From: Bacteroidota bacterium
GTDB taxonomy: Bacteria; Bacteroidota; Bacteroidia; Chitinophagales; Chitinophagaceae
Reading direction: 5' to 3'
DNA: 64,000 nt
Assembly: GCA_023428755.1 (NCBI GenBank)
Contig: JAEYWX010000001.1
Span: 124,001 to 188,000 of the forward strand
The position numbers and the translations under genes were made by a program. Under the pieces are notes generated by a model, which ran no database searches, was not told the DNA's origin, and worked only from the letters and a program-made list of their open reading frames with translations. Positions 7,525-16,162 of this stretch are shown one piece after another (position 1 is the stretch's first letter; each line of letters opens with the position of its first letter).

Positions 7525-7611
7525 GTTGTTGCATTTACCCTATCAAAAATACAGCTTTCAGTTGCCGTGCTGCCGTATTAATTTTTTTGTGACGAATGGC
7601 AAAAAAAAGCG

Positions 7612-7650
7612 ATGGAAACTTTGGCAACGAAAAAAGTTTCCATAGTTTTG
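7612..7650 (+). promoter_or_regulatory. TetR operator and promoter of the RND efflux operon
   Basis: TTTG (7620-7623), 19 bases, then TAGTTTTG (7643-7650) is a full-consensus promoter. It is overlapped by a perfect 11-base inverted repeat, ATGGAAACTTT (7612-7622) and AAAGTTTCCAT (7633-7643), which covers part of both boxes. This is the expected layout for auto-repression by the TetR protein encoded 16 bases downstream. Confidence 0.75.
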
Positions 7651-7666
7651 CGCCCGATTTGCAATT

Positions 7667-8296
7667 ATGGAGACGAAAGAAAGAATACAAAAAAAGGCGC
7701 ATGAGCTGTTTCTACGGTACGGCATCCGCTCTGTGTCGATGGACGACATTGCCGCACAGCTGGGCATGAGCAAAAAAACCATTTACCAGTTCTTTTCAGA
7801 AAAAGACGAATTGGTAACTGCCGTGATGGATGAAGAGGTAAGCTTTACACAGCACAAATGCGAAATGTGCCAGGTGGACGCTAAGAATGCGGTGGATGAA
7901 ATATTTCTGACACTGGAACGTGTGCTTGAGCAATTCGCCAACCTGAACCCGATGGTGTTGTACGATGCTGAAAAATTTCATCCAAAGGCATTTGAAAAGT
8001 TCAGGAAGATGAAAGAAGAATTTCTGTATGAAGTGGTAGCGCACAACATACGCAGAGGAATTGAGGAAGAGCTCTACCGTGATACGATCAATGTAGAGAT
8101 GATGAGCCGCTACCGTGTAGAAACGATGATGATCCCTTTTGTAATGGCAGCTACATCGCCGGGCAAATTTAACCTGGCCGATGTGTCGAGAGAAACAATT
8201 GAACATTTTCTCTACGGACTTGCAACGTTAAAGGGTTATAAGCTGATCAGCAAATACAAAGAAGAGTATCATAAAAAAAGAAACAGTAAACCTTAA
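7667..8296 (+). CDS. TetR/AcrR family transcriptional regulator of the efflux operon
   Basis: A 209-residue regulator. The helix-turn-helix is at residues 10-55, with IRSVSMDDIAAQLGMSKKTIYQFF, the standard TetR recognition region. The C-terminal half is an all-helical ligand domain. It precedes a TolC, adaptor and RND pump operon by 67 bases on the same strand, which is the usual Bacteroidota layout for a local repressor. A perfect inverted repeat overlies its own promoter at 7612-7643. The ligand is probably an efflux substrate, but this is inference. Confidence 0.87.
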   Translation: METKERIQKKAHELFLRYGIRSVSMDDIAAQLGMSKKTIYQFFSEKDELVTAVMDEEVSFTQHKCEMCQVDAKNAVDEIFLTLERVLEQFANLNPMVLYDAEKFHPKAFEKFRKMKEEFLYEVVAHNIRRGIEEELYRDTINVEMMSRYRVETMMIPFVMAATSPGKFNLADVSRETIEHFLYGLATLKGYKLISKYKEEYHKKRNSKP

Positions 8297-8363
8297 CATT
8301 CATCCTGCTGATTATCTAAAAAGAAATCGACAGGATCACACAATCACAAACTAAAGACAAGCA

Positions 8364-9779
8364 ATGAAAAAAAATCAACGAAACAAGTGGCTGCTGGTTG
8401 CAATTATGCTGCTTGGTTTCACTGTTACAAATGCACAAACCGAATACCGGCTAACCGTGAAAGATGCTGTAAACCTGGCGTTGAACAATGTAGCTGATAT
8501 TAAAAACCTTCGCATCGATTCACTGAAACAGGAAGCACAAAACAAAGAGATTGTTGGATCTGCATTACCGCAAATCAGCGGAAGCGGCCAGGTAGCGCAT
8601 TACGTTACGTTACCAAAAATCTTATTCCCCAGTGCCGGTAAAACAGATGTGTATACGGTGTTAAACCAGGAAGGTGTAAAAGATGGTAACGGAAACACCA
8701 TTCAGCCAAGAAATGAATTTACTGTACAGGAGTTCAGCTTTGTACAACCGTGGAGTATTACTGCCGGCGTAAGCTTAAATCAATTGCTGTTTCAACCGGA
8801 TGTATTTGTGGGTTTAATTGCCCGTAAAACATCGATTGAATATGCAAAAGAAAACATCAAAGTACAGGAAGATAAAACACGTGAGCAGGTACAGAAAGCT
8901 TACTACCAGGTATTGATCGCTGAAAAGCAATTAAAGACCCTGCAGGAAAGCTTGCAACGCTTTGAAAAATTATTGAGCGACCAGGAACAACTGTTCAAGA
9001 ATGGCTTTATTGAAAAACTGGATATTGATAAAACAACAGTAAGTCTTAACAATACCAAGTCGAGCGAAACACAGTTGAAGAATATTATTGAACTGGGTTA
9101 TGCTTCGTTGAAGTTTTCAATGGGTCTTGCGCAGAACGATGTGATTGTTCTAACCGATCAGTTGAATAACGAAACAGTAAAAGAAAATATTCTGAGTGAC
9201 GGAACGGTGAATTATAATAACCGCAGTGAAGTTCGTTTACTTAACACCGTGCAGAAGTTACAGGAGCTGGATGTTCGCCGTAACAAATTAGGCTATGCCC
9301 CTACGCTGGCCTTCTTTTACCAGTTTCAGCAACAGGGACAGTTGAATAAAAACTTCTCTGCCTTTACCGGTCAAAACTGGTTTTGGTTCAACTCCAACCT
9401 TATTGGATTAAACCTCACCATACCCATTTTTGATGGCATGCAGCGCAAGTATAAAATTCAACAGGCAAAATATACACTTGACCAAACCAGCAACACGCTT
9501 GAGAATGTAAAAAAAGCCATTGATTTTGAACAAAACGCAGCAAAGATCAACTTGCGGAATGCCATTATAAATATGGATGCGCAACAAAATAATCTTGAAC
9601 TGGCAGAGCGGGTATACAAAACCACCAAGAAAAAATATGAACAAGGTGTGGGCAGCAGTTTTGAAATTCTGCAGGCCGATACTGAGTTGCAGCGTGCACA
9701 GGGAAATTATTACGAAGCATTGTACAACGCAGTTGTTGCCAAGATCAGTTACTTAAAAGCCATTGGACAATTAAACTAA
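8364..9779 (+). CDS. TolC family outer membrane efflux protein
   Basis: A 471-residue protein with a Sec signal (ends about residue 24, TNAQ) and two outer-membrane-efflux repeats rich in heptads, for example VQKAYYQVLIAEKQLKTLQES and YKTTKKKYEQGVGSSFEILQA. It would form the trimeric outer-membrane channel of the tripartite pump. The glycine-aspartate substrate pocket of special cases is not recognisable. It is followed after 29 bases by the adaptor gene. Confidence 0.88.
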   Translation: MKKNQRNKWLLVAIMLLGFTVTNAQTEYRLTVKDAVNLALNNVADIKNLRIDSLKQEAQNKEIVGSALPQISGSGQVAHYVTLPKILFPSAGKTDVYTVLNQEGVKDGNGNTIQPRNEFTVQEFSFVQPWSITAGVSLNQLLFQPDVFVGLIARKTSIEYAKENIKVQEDKTREQVQKAYYQVLIAEKQLKTLQESLQRFEKLLSDQEQLFKNGFIEKLDIDKTTVSLNNTKSSETQLKNIIELGYASLKFSMGLAQNDVIVLTDQLNNETVKENILSDGTVNYNNRSEVRLLNTVQKLQELDVRRNKLGYAPTLAFFYQFQQQGQLNKNFSAFTGQNWFWFNSNLIGLNLTIPIFDGMQRKYKIQQAKYTLDQTSNTLENVKKAIDFEQNAAKINLRNAIINMDAQQNNLELAERVYKTTKKKYEQGVGSSFEILQADTELQRAQGNYYEALYNAVVAKISYLKAIGQLN

Positions 9780-9808
9780 TCATCAACCATTACTATAAAA
9801 TAACACAC

Positions 9809-10975
9809 ATGAAACGTTTATTTCAATACACAATCATCGCCGGATTTGCGGTTGTTCTTGTTGCCTGCGGACAGGGTGCCAAGGAAAAGAAAGGATCGTT
9901 GGGCGATAAGAAAGCGCAACTGGAAAAACTGAAAACAGATCAGGTAGCGCTTGCAACAAAAATCAAAACGCTGGAAGAAGAAATTGCAAAGCTGGATACA
10001 GCAGCCGGCAAAAACGATAAAGCAAAGCTGATTGCTGTTACACCGGTGGTAACAGAAGATTTTTCGCATTATATCGATCTGCAGGGAAAAATTGATGCAG
10101 ATAATATCTCGTACATCGCTCCACCCAACGGGCAAGGCGGACTAGTAACTGATCTTTATATTAAAGAAGGACAGTTTGTGAAGAAAGGACAATTGATCCT
10201 GAAGATGGACGATAAAGTGTTACGTCAGCAGGTAAAAATTTCTGAAACGCAATTGGCATTGGCGAAAGATCTGTATCAGCGTCAGAAAAATCTCTGGGAT
10301 CAAAATATTGGCAGCGAAGTACAACTGCTTTCTGCTAAAACAAATGTTGAAGCATTGGAACGCCAGATCGCTACTGCATACGAGCAGATCAAACTTTATA
10401 CTGTTTACTCGCCTGCATCAGGCATTGCTGATGTTGTTGCAGTAAAAGTGGGTGAATTCTTTTCAGGTGTAATGGGTGTATCGCCGCAGATACGTATTGT
10501 AAACAACAGCACATTGAAAGCGGTGGTAGAAGTTCCTGAAAATTATATGACACGTGTGCGTGTAGGCAGCCCCGTTATTGTTACACTGCCTGATCTGAAT
10601 AAAACATTCAACTCATCAGTAAAACTTTCTTCTCAAACCATCAATCCGAATACCAGAACATTTACGATTGAAGCAAGTATTCCGGGTGGTGGTGTTCGTC
10701 CCAATTCAATTGCGGCAGTACGTATTAAAGATTACGATGCCCCCAACGCATTGGTGATCCCTGTTAATCTGATCCAGACAGATGATAAAGGGAAGTATGT
10801 GTACATCGTGGAGAAAGACAGCAAAGGAAGAAGTGTGGCTGTAAAAAGACCCGTGATCGTAGGGGAATCGTATGGCGACAAAATCGAGATCAAATCCGGT
10901 TTGCAGGCAGGTATGCAGCTGATCTCTGAAGGTTACCAAACCGTGTACGACAAACAGGTTGTAACAATCGGATAA
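9809..10975 (+). CDS. RND efflux periplasmic adaptor (membrane fusion protein), lipoprotein
   Basis: A 388-residue lipoprotein with lipobox LVAC (Cys20). A coiled-coil-prone region follows directly (about 30-65), then a biotinyl-lipoyl-like hairpin (GGLVTDLYIKEGQFVKKGQ), an alpha hairpin (180-240), a beta barrel and a membrane-proximal domain ending in GLQAGMQLISEGYQ. The extra coiled coil before the lipoyl domain is common in Bacteroidota members. It links the inner-membrane pump to TolC. Confidence 0.87.
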   Translation: MKRLFQYTIIAGFAVVLVACGQGAKEKKGSLGDKKAQLEKLKTDQVALATKIKTLEEEIAKLDTAAGKNDKAKLIAVTPVVTEDFSHYIDLQGKIDADNISYIAPPNGQGGLVTDLYIKEGQFVKKGQLILKMDDKVLRQQVKISETQLALAKDLYQRQKNLWDQNIGSEVQLLSAKTNVEALERQIATAYEQIKLYTVYSPASGIADVVAVKVGEFFSGVMGVSPQIRIVNNSTLKAVVEVPENYMTRVRVGSPVIVTLPDLNKTFNSSVKLSSQTINPNTRTFTIEASIPGGGVRPNSIAAVRIKDYDAPNALVIPVNLIQTDDKGKYVYIVEKDSKGRSVAVKRPVIVGESYGDKIEIKSGLQAGMQLISEGYQTVYDKQVVTIG

Positions 10976-11078
10976 AGACATCGTCAGTAATAAAGCAATT
11001 CAACAAATGGCCAACCACTCATTTGCTGCACTTTATACTGACCAACTAAAACAAGTGCTGACTACATAATCTTATTAT

Positions 11079-14000
11079 ATGCAATCAAATCTCATAGAAG
11101 GGCTCAGCAAAAAGTTCAAGGAATTTAAACCTACGAGCTGGAGTGTTGATAACCGCACGGCCATCTATATCATCACCATACTAATTACAGCATATGGATT
11201 ATTTAAATTCAATACGCTGCCCAAAGAACAGTTCCCTGACATTGTGGTGCCTACTATTTCAGTAGCTACCATTTATGTAGGCAACTCACCGGCTGATATT
11301 GAAAACCTGGTAACAAGGCCAATCGAAAAGCAGCTGAAAAGTATCAGCGGAGCAAGGGTTATTAAAGTACAATCATCTTCCCAACAGGATTTTTCATTGA
11401 TCGTGGTGGAATTTGATACGGATGTGAAAGTGGACCTCGCCAAACAAAAAGTAAAAGATGCGGTTGACAAAGCAAGAACCGATCTGCCGCAGGATCTTAC
11501 CGCCGAACCGGATGTGCAGGAATTCGCTTTCAGTGAAATGCCCATCATGTTTGTGAACATCAGTGGCGATTTTGATCCGGTGAAACTGAAACAGTATGCC
11601 GATAAAATGCAGGATCGCTTCGAAGAACTGAAAGAAATTACAAGAGCAGATATTGTGGGTGCGCCGGAGCGTGAAATACAGGTGAATGTTGATCCATACC
11701 GCATGGCGAGTGCACGAATTACTTTTAATGATATTGAAGGTGCCATTGCCCGTGAGAACAATGATATTACCGGTGGCCAGGTTGAGATCGGTACCATGAA
11801 ACGTACCGTGCGTGTTCGTGGACAGTTCAACAGTGCATTCGACATCAACAACATTATTGTAAAAGGTGTAAGCGGTGCTCCTGTTTACCTGAAAGATATT
11901 GCAACTATTAAAGACACCGTAAAAGAAAACGAAAGTTTTGCACGTCTTGATGGGAAGAATGTAATTACACTCAACATTGTAAAGCGTAGTGGTGAAAACC
12001 TGATTGATGCAGCTGATAATGTAAAAGCAGCTGTAGAGGATATGCAGGAGAATGATATTCTCCCGAAAGATCTGAAAGTAACCATTACCGGCGATCAGAG
12101 TAAGCAAACAAAAACATCATTCAATGAATTGGTAAATACAATTGTGATCGGTTTCATTCTTGTATTACTCATTCTCATGTTCTTTATGGGTGTTACCAAT
12201 GCCTTCTTTGTGGCGTTGAGTGTACCGTTGAGTGTATTTGTAGCCTTCCTGTTTTTACCCGTAGCAGATTATATAGTTGGTACAGGAGTTACACTCAACT
12301 TCATTGTATTATTTGCATTACTGTTTGGATTGGGAATTATTGTAGATGATGCAATTGTGGTAATTGAAAACACACATCGTATTTATCATAACGGGAAAGT
12401 GCCGGTGATCCGCAGTGCAAAAGAAGCCGCCGGTGAGGTATTTATTCCGGTACTGGCGGGTACTGCCACCACACTTGCACCTTTCTTCCCGCTCCTGTTC
12501 TGGAAAGGGATCATTGGCAAGTTCATGATCTATTTACCAGTGATGCTGATTCTTACATTGGCTGCATCGTTGATTGTTGCATTTATTATGAACCCGGTGT
12601 TTGCGGTAAGCTTTATGAAACCCGAAGGCCGTGCATACGATGATAAGAAAAGCAACATCTTCCGCAAATGGTATTTCTGGGCATTCATCATCATTGGTAT
12701 TCTCAATCATGTAATCGGCAATCATGGAACGGGTAACTTCCTCTTCTTTTTGTCGCTGGCAAGTATATTAAACCGTTACGTGTTACGTGATGCGATCTAT
12801 TTCTTCCAGGAAAGAGTATTACCAAAACTCATGAACAAGTATGAAACTTTGTTACGTTGGGTATTAAAAGGATGGAGACCGGTGTGGATGCTTGTTTCAT
12901 TATTCTTATTGTTCCCGATCGCATTGGCCTTGTTGCTGGCTCGTGGCAACTCGTCAACGTTCTTCCCAAGTGGCGATCCAAATTTTATCTATGTGTATCT
13001 GAAGATGCCGGTAGGTAGTGATGTGAAGTACACTGATTCGATCACCAGTCTGTTGGAAAAGAAAGTGTACAAGATCCTTGAAAAAGAAAAGCCTGGTGAA
13101 GAAGGTTCCATTGTTGAAAGTATTATTACCAACGTGGCTGTGAGTGCAAACAACCCACGTGATAATAACCGGAGTACACAGCCGAATCTTGGTCGTATCC
13201 AGGTATCGTTTGTGGAATATGAAAAACGCCATGGAAAATCAACCAAAGTATATATTGATGAAATACGCAGAAGTATTAAAGGTATACCCGGTGCTGCCAT
13301 TAGTGTAGAGCAGGAAGATGGTGGACCTCCCACTGATCCTCCGGTGAATATTGAAGTAGTGGGTGATAACTTCAACAACATAGCAAAGGTTGCAACGGAG
13401 TTATTCAACTATCTCGATACAAACCGTGTGGAAGGAATTGACAACCTGCAAATGGATGTTGATCTCAATAACCCGGAGATCACGGTGAGTGTTGACCGTG
13501 AGCGTGCATTGATCGAAGGTGTAAGTACCGCACAGGTAGGTATGGAATTACGTACTGCCTTGTTTGGAAAAGAAGTAAGCAAGTTGAAAGATGGAGAAGA
13601 TGAATACAAGATTCAGCTTCGCTACAGTGAAATGCAGCGTAACAACATTATTGACCTGATGAATATGAAGATCACTTTCCGTGATTTTAATACAGGACAA
13701 ATCAAACAAGTGCCCATAAATGCCGTTGCGAAATTCGATTATACCAGCACCAGTGGTGGTGTAAAACGGAAAAACCTGAAACGCACCATTCAATTGCAAT
13801 CAAACATTGCTGATCCTACACAGGCAGCAGCGATCAATGCAACACTGAAAACAAAGATCGACGACTTTAAAAACAAAGTGCGTATTCCGGAAGATGTAAC
13901 CATTCGCCAGAGCGGACAAAGTGAACAGGAAGCAGAAACAAATGCATTCCTTGGTTCGGCTCTCGTGATTGCGATTGGATTGATCTTCCTGATCCTGGTG

Positions 14001-14648
14001 TTGCAGTTCAACAGTTTGAGTAAACCGTTTATTGTGATCACAGAAATCTTCTTCAGCATTATTGGTGTGTTACTGGGTTATGCCATTACAGGTAAAACCA
14101 TTGCCACCATCATGTTGGGTGTAGGTATCATTGGATTGGCAGGTATTGTTATTAAGAATGGTATCCTCTTAATTGAGTTTACCGATGAGCTGAGAGGCCG
14201 TGGTTATAAAACAAGAGAAGCGGCGATACAAGCCGGTAAGATCAGGATCATTCCGGTATTATTGACCGCACTGGCAACCATGCTTGGTTTGTTACCATTA
14301 GCTGTTGGTTTCAATATCGATTTCGTATCGCTGTTCCAGCATCTTGATCCAAAGATCTTCTTTGGAGGCGATAGTGTGGTGTTCTGGGGTCCGTTAAGCT
14401 GGACGATCATTTATGGTTTGATCTTCGCATTCTTCTTAACACTGATGATGGTACCAAGTATGTACATCATCTCTGAGCGTTTAAGAAGACCAATGGAGCG
14501 TTTTTACGGAACGAAGTTTATAGCATTGCTCGGATTCCTTGGTCCGCTGTTCTTCATCTTTGTTGGTATTATGTATGCCGGCAGAAGATTGCAGGGAAAG
14601 AAAGTGTGGGTAGGCCAACAACGGAAAACAGTGCCTTCGAAGATTTAA
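11079..14648 (+). CDS. RND efflux transporter permease (AcrB/HAE-1-like)
   Basis: A 1189-residue inner-membrane pump, longer than the usual 1030-1050. The core is typical: PKEQFPDIVVPTISV, then GLGIIVDDAIVVIENTHR in the fourth membrane segment with the paired aspartates of the proton relay, and GIIGLAGIVIKNGILLIEF in the C-terminal half. Extra hydrophobic residues lie between the two halves (about 530-600, with NHVIGNHGTGNFLFFLSLAS) and near the C-terminus (about 1090-1180). Both look like additional membrane segments. The substrate range cannot be read from sequence. It is the last gene of the operon, before a terminator. Confidence 0.88.
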   Translation: MQSNLIEGLSKKFKEFKPTSWSVDNRTAIYIITILITAYGLFKFNTLPKEQFPDIVVPTISVATIYVGNSPADIENLVTRPIEKQLKSISGARVIKVQSSSQQDFSLIVVEFDTDVKVDLAKQKVKDAVDKARTDLPQDLTAEPDVQEFAFSEMPIMFVNISGDFDPVKLKQYADKMQDRFEELKEITRADIVGAPEREIQVNVDPYRMASARITFNDIEGAIARENNDITGGQVEIGTMKRTVRVRGQFNSAFDINNIIVKGVSGAPVYLKDIATIKDTVKENESFARLDGKNVITLNIVKRSGENLIDAADNVKAAVEDMQENDILPKDLKVTITGDQSKQTKTSFNELVNTIVIGFILVLLILMFFMGVTNAFFVALSVPLSVFVAFLFLPVADYIVGTGVTLNFIVLFALLFGLGIIVDDAIVVIENTHRIYHNGKVPVIRSAKEAAGEVFIPVLAGTATTLAPFFPLLFWKGIIGKFMIYLPVMLILTLAASLIVAFIMNPVFAVSFMKPEGRAYDDKKSNIFRKWYFWAFIIIGILNHVIGNHGTGNFLFFLSLASILNRYVLRDAIYFFQERVLPKLMNKYETLLRWVLKGWRPVWMLVSLFLLFPIALALLLARGNSSTFFPSGDPNFIYVYLKMPVGSDVKYTDSITSLLEKKVYKILEKEKPGEEGSIVESIITNVAVSANNPRDNNRSTQPNLGRIQVSFVEYEKRHGKSTKVYIDEIRRSIKGIPGAAISVEQEDGGPPTDPPVNIEVVGDNFNNIAKVATELFNYLDTNRVEGIDNLQMDVDLNNPEITVSVDRERALIEGVSTAQVGMELRTALFGKEVSKLKDGEDEYKIQLRYSEMQRNNIIDLMNMKITFRDFNTGQIKQVPINAVAKFDYTSTSGGVKRKNLKRTIQLQSNIADPTQAAAINATLKTKIDDFKNKVRIPEDVTIRQSGQSEQEAETNAFLGSALVIAIGLIFLILVLQFNSLSKPFIVITEIFFSIIGVLLGYAITGKTIATIMLGVGIIGLAGIVIKNGILLIEFTDELRGRGYKTREAAIQAGKIRIIPVLLTALATMLGLLPLAVGFNIDFVSLFQHLDPKIFFGGDSVVFWGPLSWTIIYGLIFAFFLTLMMVPSMYIISERLRRPMERFYGTKFIALLGFLGPLFFIFVGIMYAGRRLQGKKVWVGQQRKTVPSKI

Positions 14649-14668
14649 GAAGCTGATTCATTTACAAT

Positions 14669-14698
14669 AAACCCTCTCCATTAGGAGAGGGTTTTTCT
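14669..14698 (+). terminator. Intrinsic terminator of the efflux operon
   Basis: An 11-base-pair perfect stem (14669-14679 with 14684-14694, loop ATTA) followed by a T-run. Confidence 0.85.
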
Positions 14699-14768
14699 TT
14701 TTGCGTTTAACAAAATAATTTAGCAACTGTATTCGTCTTAAAAGTAATTTCACAAAAAAATTATCATC

Positions 14769-15563
14769 ATGGCACAGGCACACGAAATTGATTACCGTAT
14801 TGTGGGCGAAGAAATGCAATACGTAGAAATTGAACTTGATCCCAACGAAACGGCCATTGCAGAAGCCGGCAGTTTTATGTTAATGGACGAAAGCATCCAG
14901 ATGCAAACCATTTTTGGCGATGGCAGTGCAAACGCACCTACCGGTGTGTTGGGTAAATTACTCAGCGCAGGCAAGCGCTTACTTACCGGCGAAAGTTTAT
15001 TCATGACGGCCTATACCAATGTTGGGCAGGGAAAGAAACGTGTGAGCTTTGCATCACCTTATCCCGGAAAAATTATTCCCCTGGATCTGTTGCGATTAGG
15101 CGGCCCTGTTGTTTGTCAGAAAGATGCGTTTCTCTGCGCTGCAAAAGGAGTAAGTGTTGGGATAGCTTTGCAACGTAAACTCGGTACGGGTTTGTTTGGT
15201 GGCGAGGGTTTTATTATGCAGAAGCTGGAAGGCGATGGATTGGCATTTGTACATGCAGGTGGTCATGTGTTTGAGCGTGAACTGCAGCCCGGCGAATTGG
15301 TAAAAATCGATACAGGTTGCGTTGTTGCCTATACCCATACTGTTGACTTTGATATTCAATTCGTAGGCGGTATCAAGAATACCATTTTCGGTGGAGAAGG
15401 ATTGTTCTTTGCAACCCTGCGTGGCCCAGGTAAAGTGTGGATCCAAACATTACCTGTTTCAAGATTAGCCAGCCGCATTCTTTCGTATGGCACAACCAAC
15501 CGGAAAGAAGAAGGCAGTTTGCTGGGTGGCTTGGGTAATTTGCTGGATGGTGATGGTAGATAA
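14769..15563 (+). CDS. AIM24 / TIGR00266 family protein
   Basis: A 264-residue cytosolic protein with no signal or membrane segment. It shows the repeated beta pattern of the AIM24 family (YVEIELDPNETAIAEAGSFM, PGKIIPLDL, ALQRKLGTGLFGGEGFIMQ, GGIKNTIFGGEGLFFATLRGPG). The last glycine-rich region ends in GGLGNLLDGDGR. Bacterial members have no firm function; the yeast homologue is mitochondrial. It is transcribed alone, after the efflux terminator, and is followed by a palindromic repeat. Confidence 0.85.
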   Translation: MAQAHEIDYRIVGEEMQYVEIELDPNETAIAEAGSFMLMDESIQMQTIFGDGSANAPTGVLGKLLSAGKRLLTGESLFMTAYTNVGQGKKRVSFASPYPGKIIPLDLLRLGGPVVCQKDAFLCAAKGVSVGIALQRKLGTGLFGGEGFIMQKLEGDGLAFVHAGGHVFERELQPGELVKIDTGCVVAYTHTVDFDIQFVGGIKNTIFGGEGLFFATLRGPGKVWIQTLPVSRLASRILSYGTTNRKEEGSLLGGLGNLLDGDGR

Positions 15564-15580
15564 TAAAAGTTCATAATAGC

Positions 15581-15655
15581 TGTCATCCCGACGAAGGAGG
15601 GATCTGCCCAACAACAGTATAAAACTGAACAGATCCCTCCTTCGTCGGGATGACA
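15581..15655. repeat. Dispersed palindromic repeat, family 1, copy A
   Basis: A 75-base element with a perfect 26-base-pair stem (15581-15606 with 15630-15655) and a 23-base loop. A second 75-base copy, in the opposite orientation and with mutated arms, lies at 21099-21173. Shared bases include the arm start TGTCAT, the GAAGGAG core and the loop core AACAnCAGTAnAAA. It lies between two genes, after the AIM24-like gene. Confidence 0.8.
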
Positions 15656-15664
15656 AAAACCGAA

Positions 15665-15683
15665 GCCGGAAAAATTTTCCGGC
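15665..15683 (+). terminator. Short hairpin before the ars promoter
   Basis: A 9-base-pair stem, GCCGGAAAA with TTTTCCGGC, separated by one base, followed by a T-containing stretch. It may end transcripts from the left before the arsR promoter. Confidence 0.4.
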
Positions 15684-15689
15684 ATTTTA

Positions 15690-15726
15690 TTTGGAAATCA
15701 GAAAAGCTTAATCGTATATTTGCGAT
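15690..15726 (+). promoter_or_regulatory. arsR promoter with overlapping ArsR operator
   Basis: TTTG (15690-15693), 21 bases, then TATATTTG (15715-15722) is a full-consensus promoter. The -7 box lies inside the imperfect inverted repeat ATCGTATATTTGCGAT (15711-15726), whose outer arms are ATCG and CGAT. An ArsR dimer bound here would block RNA polymerase directly. Confidence 0.68.
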
Positions 15727-15734
15727 ATAAAATA

Positions 15735-15759
15735 AAAAAGACGACAAACTCGTCTTTTT
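15735..15759 (+). terminator. Terminator-like hairpin in the arsR leader
   Basis: A perfect 10-base-pair stem (15735-15744 with 15750-15759) whose right arm ends in five T. It lies between the inferred transcript start (near 15727) and ATG 15797, so it belongs to the leader of the ars transcript and could attenuate it. It could also act leftwards. Confidence 0.45.
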
Positions 15760-15796
15760 GTTTGATCAAATTCATCGTAAAAAAACGATAAATAAA

Positions 15797-16129
15797 ATGG
15801 CCATCCACAAGAAAGAAGAATTCAGTACAAAAGAGCAAAGCCTGGCAGCGTTTGCCAAAGCGATCAGTCACCCGGCACGTATTGCCATTTTAAGTGTACT
15901 GGCCAAACGTAACCAATGCATTTGCGGCGAAATTGTAGATGTGCTTCCCCTGGCACAAAGCACCGTAAGCCAGCATTTGAAAGAATTAAAGAATGCAGGA
16001 CTTATCGACGGCGAAACAGATGGACCACGCAGCTGCTACTGCATCAACTGGAAAGCGTTCGAAAAATTTAATACCGACTTTAATTCGCTTTTTGAAAAAC
16101 TAAAAGAAGCGAATGCCAAGTGCTGTTAA
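15797..16129 (+). CDS. arsR: ArsR/SmtB family metalloregulator
   Basis: A 110-residue winged-helix repressor. The metal-sensing CxC is at NQCICGEIVD (about residues 36-45), followed by the DNA-recognition helix LAQSTVSQHLKELKNAGLI. A second cysteine set is C-terminal (SCYCI and the last two residues CC). ATG 15797 is chosen over an upstream in-frame ATG at 15758, because the latter would add a non-family tail and lies in the leader hairpin. It is followed after 33 bases by arsM and is preceded by a promoter with an overlapping inverted repeat. Arsenite is the likely inducer. Confidence 0.86.
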   Translation: MAIHKKEEFSTKEQSLAAFAKAISHPARIAILSVLAKRNQCICGEIVDVLPLAQSTVSQHLKELKNAGLIDGETDGPRSCYCINWKAFEKFNTDFNSLFEKLKEANAKCC

Positions 16130-16162
16130 TCATTCAACCTTCATCATTTAAAAACAAACAAC

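Noticed and set aside
11273..14410. Several antisense frames over the RND permease gene
   Set aside because: They are shadows of a strongly conserved membrane protein gene on the plus strand.
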